DNA of 33,156 nt, from the NCBI GenBank assembly GCA_000320605.2, contig KB445809.1, forward strand, positions 580,892 through 614,047, written 5' to 3'. The stretch's first letter is position 1. Every line of letters begins with the position of its first letter. Positions 1 to 7,818 of the stretch are shown here, in pieces. The notes under the pieces are model-generated. The model saw nothing but the letters and a program-made list of their open reading frames with translations. It was not told the DNA's origin and ran no database searches. The position numbers and the translations under genes were made by a program. The stretch comes from Gelatoporia subvermispora B (lineage: Eukaryota > Basidiomycota > Agaricomycetes > Polyporales > Gelatoporiaceae).

Positions 1-526
1 CCTGTCGCTTCTAGACTCCTTCTAGACCTAGCCATGCCTAGCCAGACCTAGACTGGGACATGTGACTCTGGGACACCTGCACATGTGCACATCACGTGCC
101 TGCTATGTCACGTGACTAGCCTGGAGCCACGCAGGCAGCCACTACCAGCTAACTCGTCACTGTTCTGAGAATGGAACACACACTGCCTGCCACTGCTCTA
201 GCACTGGTTAAGCGCTTAGCTTCGAAAAACTGTGACACAGCGGCAACCAACACTGAGAACGAGAATAAGATGGGATGGGTGGCGGGGCCTGAGTCTGGTG
301 TGCATTGAGAGGGCTGTATCCCCGAGATGGAAGAAGGCACAGTGTTCCCCAATACGATAGTGGGTGGCGGATGATTGGCCATTGATCTGTAGCGGTTCTG
401 GAGGTAAGGCACCTGATTGAAGGTGAGGTGTGTGGCGGGTCAGTTCTAATAGTTAAAATGAGCATTAACATTGGCCATGGTTATAGTGTCGAGTTGCGAG
501 CATGAGGCAGCAGAATTGAGATACTG
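1..526. other. Non-coding left flank
   Basis: I see no gene that I can support here. The first 60 bases are a run of short CTAGAC/CTAGCC-type motifs, followed near 60-115 by CACATGTG and CACGTG palindromes. This could be the edge of a repeat that extends outside the window, but nothing in view proves it. The open frames present are short and lack recognisable motifs. Confidence 0.4.
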
Positions 527-784
527 CTACTCAACTTGTACATTATAGTAGTTGTCTTCTAAATTGAGGCCGGCGGTGCCGTTAGAACTGGAGGGCAGGA
601 CATCTGCTACATGATAGCTAGAGTAATTTCCCGTGAGATATACTGGAGACATGGTGAAAGGCGAAAAAAAAACAATGGCTTCCAGAGCCTTATAAGGCGG
701 TTGAGCTGTGTAGCTGTACAGTTCTACCCATTGTGGAGGGTGGCTAGAGGGATTTGCATGAAAGAACGTGCTTGACAGGGCCAT
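527..784 (-). CDS. Hypothetical small ORF next to the retrotransposon
   Basis: This is an 85-codon minus-strand frame starting at the ATG at 784. It has no family I recognise and no signal peptide or membrane segment. Just upstream of the ATG (about 808-840) is a CT-rich tract on the coding strand, as in many fungal core promoters, and the copia element is inserted directly beyond it at 841. After the TAG at 527-529 the same frame stays open to about 433, so this may be a damaged or intron-containing gene whose stop is not the true end. It may also be chance. Confidence 0.25.
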   Translation of the reverse strand: MALSSTFFHANPSSHPPQWVELYSYTAQPPYKALEAIVFFSPFTMSPVYLTGNYSSYHVADVLPSSSNGTAGLNLEDNYYNVQVE

Positions 785-840
785 AAGGAAGAAGCACAGA
801 TTAGCACCTATTTAGGGTGAGAGGAGGAGGAGAAGGAGGA

Positions 841-845
841 GGAGA
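841..845. repeat. Target-site duplication, left copy
   Basis: GGAGA lies immediately outside the left LTR and matches the five bases immediately outside the right LTR (5779-5783). A 5-bp duplication is usual for Ty1/copia integration. It shows the element arrived as one insertion and that its ends are complete. Confidence 0.9.
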
Positions 846-1224
846 TGACAACCGACAGGGTTTGTAGATGGCGCACGAGAGACACGTCAGGTCGAGCGGG
901 ACTAGCGAGCAGGCGCGAGCGCTGGAGTTCACGGGGCACACGATAGTGCGAACGTGTATTAGTGTATCGTAAGTACATCAGATGGCGGTCGGCATACCTG
1001 GAGTTCACGGGGCACACGATAGTGCGAACGTGAACTCCCAGGCTGCGCAACACCAGTGCAAAGTCTGCGGTGGCTGACTAATCGCCGATTGTCCAAGAGA
1101 CGACGATCGCGCCCTACCAGTATTGTATCGTATCGTACTTGTATAGTACGTGCATGCTACTGAAGGTGAGCTGTACAGAAAACGAAATAGAAACATTACT
1201 CATTGACCATCATATTCTTCGTCA
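846..1224 (-). repeat. 3' LTR of the copia element
   Basis: 379 bp, TGAC...GTCA. It matches the 361-bp right LTR except for ten transitions and an 18-bp segment at about 1090-1107, present only here and bordered by CGAT on both sides. Inside, a 35-bp segment occurs twice (922-956 and 998-1032). The second copy runs into a 10-bp inverted repeat (GGAGTTCACG at 1000-1009, CGTGAACTCC at 1029-1038), which can fold as a hairpin with a 19-nt loop. Confidence 0.95.
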
Positions 1225-1233
1225 CTCCCACTC
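1225..1233 (-). other. Polypurine tract of the copia element
   Basis: On the coding strand, GAGTGGGAG lies directly before the 3' LTR. This is the expected position of the RNase-H-resistant primer for plus-strand DNA synthesis. The tract is short and holds one T. The gag-pol stop codon at 1244-1246 lies just upstream of it. Confidence 0.7.
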
Positions 1234-1243
1234 GGCACATCCT

Positions 1244-4200
1244 TCAGTGCCACTCTCCCACTCCAAGCGCGGTCCGGAACCGTTCGAAGGCGTCGCGGGG
1301 AAGCAGTTTGGTGAAGATGTCGGCGATCATGTCCTTGGTAGAGCAGTAGCGCAAGTCGACTTCCTTGCTGGCAACGTGCTCGCGAATAAAATGATGCTGG
1401 ATATCGATGTGTTTGGCGCATGAGTGAGTGTTGGGGCCGCGGGTGAGGGTGATGCAACCGAGGTTGTCGCCGTAGATGACCGTCGCGTTGGCCTGCGTGA
1501 CACCGAGGTCCTCGAGTAGGACGCGCAACCAGATCACTTTGCGCGTGGCGTTCGATGCGGCCATGTACTCCGCTTCAACCGTCGAGAGCGCCACCGTGGG
1601 CTGCTTCTTCAACAACCAGGATACGAAGCCGCCTGCAATTTCGAATGCAAAACCGCCCACCGAGCACTGTGTGTCTGTGTCTTGTGCCCAGTCAGAGTCC
1701 GACCAGCTGACCAAATCTACGCCATTGCCATTGCCGCTGAGCCTGAGTGCGAAGTGCGCTGTACCCTTGAGGTAGCGCAGCGTGCGCTTTAGGGCTTCGA
1801 GATGCGGTTTCCCGGGGTTTGCGCCAAATTGCACGAGAACGCTGACCGCGTACTGTATGTCGGGTCGCGTCTGAGTTGCGTAGAGCACTGCACCGACAAT
1901 CTCGAGATATTTGAGACCGCGTGTGTACTCCTCATAGGCTGTGTTCTCCTCCGGGGTGGATGGGGATTGTGCCGCGGTCAAGCAGTCCTTTGCGGCAAGC
2001 GGGGTCGAGACGGGGGCACAATCCTTCATGCCAAATCGCTCGAGAAAGCTATTAATGTAGGCGGTTTGGTTTAGGGTGACGGTCTGTGCTGCACGATCGC
2101 GGGTGACCTGTATGCCGAGGATGTATTTGAGCTCACCGAGGTCTGTGATGTCAAACCACTTCGCAAGGTCGGCCTTAAACTGGGTGATGTACTTGAGCCG
2201 TTTTCCTGCGAGCGTCATGTTGTCAACGTAGACCAGGACCAAGAGGATAATGGTGCCGTTCTGCCATAGAATATAGAGGCAGTCATCTGCCCGCACCTTC
2301 TCGAACCTTAATTCCCACATGACCTCGTCAAGCTTCTCGCGCCATTGGTGTCCTGCCTGTTTTAGGCCATACAAAGCCTTCGCCAGCTTCTAATACCATC
2401 CCTCCTTACCCGGCTCTCTCACTCCCTCCGGCACCTTCATGTAGATCTCCTCCTTGAGATCTCCCTGCAAGTATGCTCCGATGACATCGACTTGATGAAG
2501 TTCCCAGTCTTCACGTGCTATAAAAGCGAGGAGTTCCCGAAGAGTTGTCGTCCGGAAGACAGTTGAGGACACAAAGAGAGGGTTGAAGTCGCGTCCGGGC
2601 ATTTGTGAGAAGCCACGTGCAACAATACGAGCCTTGTGTTTGGTGACATTTCCATTTCCGTCACGCTTCTCTCTGAAAACGATCCGGCTACCCACTGCCT
2701 TGCATCCTTCAGGGAGCTTTGGGACCCATTTGAAGGTACCTGTGCTCTTCAGCTGCCCGTACTCGGCTGCGATCGCTTTCTCCCACTGCTTCACAGCAGG
2801 TGACCGGGTGGCCTCACGGTATGTTGTCGGTTCTCCCAAGGTTGCGATGTAGACTCGGTGGCGCTTGGTGGTATGCTCTGTGAGTCCTGCATATCGCTCT
2901 GGGGGTCGTCGTTCACATGTCGGAAGCTCGCGTTGGGGGAGGTTGGCCCATTTTGATGTTCGTGGCGTGCTCAACTCGGGCTTGTCTTTGGAGGCTGACA
3001 GCAAATCCTCAACGGCGCCCTCTGAGTTAGTCTCGGAGGTAGGTAAGGGTGCTGGCAAAGCACCTTCCGCTATCTTTGGGAGATCTGGTGTCAGTTCCTC
3101 AATGGCAGCTGCAGTCGGGCGAGTGTCTCCGCTGTCAATGACTGCAAGATCACCCGGGCGATCATCCTCGATGAAGCGCACATCACGCGAAGTGATGAGC
3201 TTCCGTGTTTGCACGTCTTCAAGACGGTATCCCTTTGTCTCATCAGCCCACCACCCGAGCAGACAGCATTTGACTGCTGTGACCTCTAGCTTGCCGCCTC
3301 GGAGCTTCTTTGGGATATTTGTATAGGTGGTCGAGCCGAAGATTCGCAGGTGTGAGATATCAGGCTTTCGACCTGTCCAAGCATGCTGTGAGACCTTGTC
3401 GTGTAGTGCAGACGTGTAGGTGAGGTTCCGAATATGGACTGCGTACATAAAGGCCTCGCCCCAGTACCGCAGGTCCATTTCCGCGGAGTGTAGCATGCAC
3501 TGTACCATCTCAAAGTAGATGGCAATGGCGCGCTCGGCAATCCCATTGTGCTCGGGCGTGTACGGGACCGTCATCTCATGTACAATCCCATTTCGGCGAC
3601 ACAGTGACTCCAAGATGTCGTTTGCAAACTCTGTCCCATTATCTGAGCGAATGCGCTTGACCTTGCAGCCTGCTTGGCGCTCCATCATAGCGAGTGTGTC
3701 CTTCAGAGCGTCTGCTGTTTCGTCCTTGGCTGCAAGGAGACTTCCCACTCCATAGTGTGTTCCCACATCAAGCGTGACCAGCGCGTAATTCTTCCCGGTC
3801 CATGTCGGGTGTGACATAGGTCCCGACAGGTCGACAACGACAAGTTCAAGCTTCTCGTACTTTGTCTTGCTGGCTGATGGGAAGGGGAGGCGATGTGACT
3901 TGCCAAGAACACATCCCTCACAGACGTGATCAAAATTGCGTGGTTCCGAGATCTTAAGGCTGGTGACGAGTTGCTTGCGGTCCATCTCACAAATCGCATC
4001 AAGATGCATATGGCCAAGGCGACGGTGCCATACGTGCATGCTCCCACTGGACTTGACACGCATGGCCGCATGGTGTGGTGATGCGAGCCTCTCGATATGG
4101 TATAGGGTACCCGAGGCGCTGGCGAAGGAGGTGCGGAAGAGTTCATCCTTCCCGTGCTTAACGACAATTCCATCTGCAAAGCTGTTGTATGAACACCCGC

Positions 4201-5413
4201 CTTCGCGCTGCAGCACTCCGAGGCTGACCAGGTTCGCTTGAAGCGCAGGGACATGTGATACACCATGCAGAACGACAGTCCGGTAGCCACCGGGCAGTCG
4301 GCTTAGCCATTGGACAGTGCCACGTCCTGTGACAGGCAACCTGTGTCCATCTCCAACAGAGATCTCGTCTCGAGATGTTGACGCATGGTACGATGTAAAG
4401 AATGAGCGGTCGCGGAACATGTGGGATGTTGCACCAGTGTCGAGAAGCACGTCTGTGTCCTCTGTATTGCTCTGTTCTGTCGCCATGTAGACTCGTCCAA
4501 GTTCGCGGGTACCTAGATCTCGTAGTTCGCCAACGGCATGGTTTGCCGAGCCACCGCTGTGCCTTTTCTTGTCCTCGTCATGCTTGCTCACCCAATGCCC
4601 CTTCTCTCCGCAGACACGGCAGATGTCATCAGGCTGAGGACCACGTTTCTTGCCTCCTCGGCCGCTGCTCTTTGTCCCATGTGACTTCTTCTCGGCTAGA
4701 AGAGCTGTCTGTGTGCCAGTCTTCTCGCGAAGGTGTCGGTTTGCCTCGCTCTGGAGTGTCGTGCTGACTGTATCCACGGTGAGCTTTACCGGTTCCAATG
4801 AGAAGAGCTGGATCTTGATAAGATCCCAACTTTGGGTTCGCGGGAGTGACAGGATGAGTACACGCGCGACATGAAGGTCTTCGAGCGTCTTGCCGCTTTT
4901 GGTGATGCAATGCTTGAGGTTGAGCATTGCTGCGATATGATCCGCCATAGGTGAGCCATCAATGTATTTCCTCGTGTAAAGCTCCTCAAAGAAGTAGTGC
5001 ACGTTGATGCGTTGCGAGTTCGTGACATGCACCTTCCTCCAGGTGTCCCACATGTTGCATGCGAATGTCGTGTCCTTGACGTGTGGCCACTGAGAATTCT
5101 CGGCAGCACCCTTCATCAGACCCTGCGCGGTGCCATCCCACAATAGCCAGTCCAGGTACTCCTTCTTCTCTGCTTTCCACTCCGTGATGGCTTGCTTATC
5201 CGGCTCCTTTAGATCACCCGATGGCAGCGGTCTCTCCGCAGGCTTCAGTGGGCATGTCTCGTCACCACTGACTATAAGCCAGAGATACTTCGACTGGAGC
5301 GCGGCTTGCATGTGCACAGCCCACTCCGCATAGTTCTGGCCGTTCAGCTTGGGAAAGCGGATCGCCTCGCTGGTATGTCCCGACATGTCCAAGTTCGTGA
5401 TTCCGGGGCTCAT
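1244..5413 (-). pseudogene. Copia gag-pol polyprotein, interrupted by a stop codon
   Basis: There is one continuous frame of 1389 codons apart from an in-frame TAG at 2390-2392 (codon 1008), which leaves an N-terminal 1007-aa frame and a downstream segment. Order: Gag (about 15-250); zinc knuckle at about 265-278, with CysX2CysX4HisX4His where Cys is usual at the last place; aspartic protease with LLDTGATSH (about 322-330); GAG-pre-integrase zinc motif (about 460-501); integrase core with IRSDNGTEF and HNGIAERAI; reverse transcriptase from about 870, split by the stop; RNase H ending near the C-terminus with ADIFTKLL. The catalytic YVDD reads YVDN near codon 1064. The first ATG (5411-5413) lies within the primer-binding site; a second in-frame ATG at codon 10 (5384-5386) may be the real start. 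Confidence 0.92.
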
Positions 5414-5417
5414 AACC
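5406..5417 (-). other. Primer-binding site, initiator-tRNA(Met) half-molecule type
   Basis: The coding strand next to the 5' LTR reads GGTTATGAGCCC. Its complement, GGGCTCATAACC, matches the anticodon stem-loop of initiator tRNA-Met (anticodon CAU) and not the tRNA 3' end. Drosophila copia and yeast Ty5 are known to prime from a half-tRNA ending in the anticodon arm. I infer the same mechanism here. Confidence 0.8.
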
Positions 5418-5778
5418 TGACAACCGACAGGGTTTGTAGACGGCGCACGAGAGACACGTCGGGTCGAGCGGGACTAGCGAGCGGGCGCGAGCGCTGGAGT
5501 TCACGGGGCACACGATAGTGCGAACGTGTATTAGTGTATCGTAAGTACATCAGATGGCGGTTGGCATACCTGGAGTTCACGGGGCACACGATAGTGCAAA
5601 CGTGAACTCCCAGGCTGCGCAACGCCAGTGCAAAGTCTGTGGTGGCTGACTAATCGCCGATCGCGCCCTACCAGTATCGTATTGTATCGTACTTGTATAG
5701 TACGTGCGTGCTACTGAAGGTGAGCTGTACAGAAAACGAAATAGAAACATTACTCATTGACCATCATATTCTTCGTCA
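5418..5778 (-). repeat. 5' LTR of the copia element
   Basis: 361 bp, TGAC...GTCA, partner of 846-1224. It keeps the duplicated 35-bp segment (5494-5528 and 5570-5604) and the 10-bp inverted repeat (5572-5581 with 5601-5610), but lacks the 18-bp stretch found in the left LTR. As the upstream LTR of a minus-strand element it should hold the element promoter. I see only a run of GATAC/GTATC repeats near 5675-5700 and no clear TATA box. Confidence 0.95.
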
Positions 5779-5783
5779 GGAGA
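5779..5783. repeat. Target-site duplication, right copy
   Basis: GGAGA lies directly after the right LTR and is identical to 841-845. Confidence 0.9.
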
Positions 5784-5794
5784 TATACTATTTT

Positions 5795-5990
5795 ATCTGG
5801 GAAATACGGTGGCGAAATAAGGAAATGTGCCTAGTGACATCCAGGAAATGTGGGGGCAAAATAAGTAGACGTGCCTAGTGATACTGTTCGTCCGGGAAAT
5901 GTGGGGACGAAATAAGAAGATATGCTTAGTAATACTTTTTGTCTGGGAGATGCGGGGGCAAAATGCTATGCGGTGCATGATGAGACATTT
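5795..5990. repeat. Tandem repeat, about 51-bp unit, four degenerate copies
   Basis: The units start near 5795, 5839, 5890 and 5941. Each holds a variant of TCTGGGAAATGTGGGGGC, then AAAATAAG and GTGCCTAGTGATAC. Copies two and three are 51 bp, the first is shorter (44 bp) and the last is decayed. The array begins 11 bp after the copia target duplication. It is not part of the retrotransposon, because it lies outside the duplication. Confidence 0.8.
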
Positions 5991-6132
5991 TTTGCAAAGG
6001 CTGATTCGAACACGACGCGTCTTATTGTGTCACAAAGTGTGCACGGAAAGCTATAGGGACCCAGCGAGCTGAGATACATGTGAATGCAGTTGTACAAAAT
6101 GACACATAAGAATATGAATGAGGGAGAGAAGT

Positions 6133-6613
6133 TCAGCTGGTCAGATGCATGGGAACAAGGGAGAAACAGAAGGGGGTGCTACTGGTGCAGTACGCGAACC
6201 ATTCTTCGTAGTTCTCAAACGGTGAAGGCAGCTGAGCTGGAGGAATAGAAGTCTCTTGTAGGTGTGTGCAGTGCGCAATCCAGTCTTTGTACTCTTCAAA
6301 TGAAGAAGGCAAATCAGACAATCCCATAGGTCCTAGTTGATATTGCAACCCCACCTGCACCGTCAAATCTCAGCCTCTTCAGCTTGTATGTCCATCAGGA
6401 AAACATCGATTCTACTTGCCTGCATTTGGGGTCCTTGGGCGTGACTTTGAAGCCTTTTTGGCACGCAACAGGGCAGTGAAGGCGCCAGCAAGCCTCGAAA
6501 GGCAGGTAGAAGGCGTCAAAGTCAACACAATGTTTTCCTGATGTTGCACTGTTATGCAACTCTGGCCGATCAACAATCTGACTTCTCCGGGGTTTCAACA
6601 AGAAACTCTTCAT
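6133..6613 (-). CDS. Hypothetical protein, possible two-exon gene
   Basis: Taking the ATG at 6613, exon 1 (6416-6613) joins exon 2 (6133-6354) across a 61-nt intron with GTAGAA donor and TGCAG acceptor. This gives an in-frame 139-aa protein. I recognise no family. The C-terminal half contains the same 15-residue pattern twice, roughly LPSxFExYxxWxAxC (LPSSFEEYKDWIAHC and LPSPFENYEEWFAYC), which looks like an old internal duplication. The donor is unusual and the first exon may continue further upstream, so this could be a fragment of an older gene or transposon. Confidence 0.3.
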
Positions 6614-7818
6614 GGCATCCCACAGTCCATCACTGATGCAAGAGGACAATCGGCTGGAAGAACTCAATGAAAGCTCAAAATTGTGGTATCAAAATGGTTG
6701 CCCCGCAGGTACGTCGATATGTTGGTTGCACTCAATTGTATACATTTTGATGGTATTAAGATGTAAAGGTCAAGCAGTAAAGAAGAGTCCCAAGATGTTG
6801 ATACGTTGGCATGCTGTTGACGTTCGTACAGACCAAGTCAGATATCGCAGGGCAAGGTGGAGTGATGATATGATGATAATAGAGCAACGATTAGATCATG
6901 ATTTTTAGATAGCAGCATCAATATCAATATGGTGATCACGGGCACTTCTTTCACTGCTGTTTATATTTATTTGCAAAAAATGGTCGGCACTCATCTCAAT
7001 ATGGGGATGCAAATTACCCTTGACAAGCAAGGAAACACTTGAAACCGTGTAGCGGAACAAGCGAAAACGAGAGGACAACGGCCGGAAGATTCGCGATGTT
7101 GCATAGGTGTTGAGTTTCCAAAAAGGGATGATCGAAGAAGTCACTAGCAGACTTTGTCATATTCTGTCCAACTGTCAATCGATCGCATCGATCGCATCGA
7201 TAATTCGTTCGAAGACAAAGTGTGTTCTTGGCCCTTGACTATGACGTTCATTCCGAGGTCAATGTAAATCCAGCACAGATGGTAAGATTTGTTGCTATGT
7301 CAATTTCATACCGGCGTTGCGGCGGCGAAATTGAGGACACTCTATACGGAGTTCACGTTTGATGCATCAACTTAATCAAGTCGGGCTTCAATTTCCCCCC
7401 CAGCGTGGCTTTACTGAAAGCAGTGAAGCGGACACTGCAGGACAGGGAGTCGAGCAGGTTGGTGAGCAGTGTGAGCGCAAGTGACGGTTTTGGACAATGG
7501 GAGCAGACGAGACACGGACCAGTGCGAGCGACGAGCGACGGTGCTTTGTGCAGAACCGTCTGCAGAGTCCGAGAGGCCCTGCCATACGCGACTCAACTCC
7601 AGTGTTGTTCTTTGTTGTGTGGCGGACATGCAAAACCCACATCTCCGAAGAGGATCCGACTCCCTGCAATGACAAGTCGTCAATGATAGTAATTTCTCAG
7701 TGCTTCTGGCCCATTTGATGATAGTGAATCTAGCATCTCTCTTGTTGACGGCGCTATTGTCCACGGGAGTAGCTAACAGTGGTTCACACCAACCCTTCTG
7801 GTATACCTCGCATCTGTG
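6614..7818. other. Intergenic region downstream of the methyltransferase gene
   Basis: About 1.2 kb with only short overlapping frames on both strands and no motif I can name. It includes a short repeat ATCGATCGCATCGATCGCAT at about 7179-7198. The 3' untranslated region and terminator of the methyltransferase gene should lie in the right part. Confidence 0.4.

Larger units (their letters stand above)
846..5778 (-). mobile_element. Ty1/copia LTR retrotransposon, full length but disabled
   Basis: This is a 4.93-kb element read on the minus strand. It has LTRs of 379 bp (3' LTR, left) and 361 bp (5' LTR, right), each beginning TGAC and ending GTCA, and a perfect 5-bp target duplication. A primer site abuts the 5' LTR and a polypurine tract abuts the 3' LTR. 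One long gag-pol frame has the order protease, integrase, reverse transcriptase, RNase H; integrase before reverse transcriptase is the copia order. An amber codon splits the frame within reverse transcriptase and the YVDD motif reads YVDN, so it should not transpose unaided. The LTRs differ by ten substitutions and one 18-bp indel, so insertion is fairly recent but not fresh. Confidence 0.95.

Noticed and set aside
5795..5990. CRISPR-like array
   Set aside because: The repeats are tandem without unique spacers and the sequence is from a eukaryote.
7411..7764. 117-codon minus-strand ORF downstream of the methyltransferase
   Set aside because: Overlaps several other frames on both strands, has no motif, and the methyltransferase already ends in a complete motif X with its own stop at 7819.
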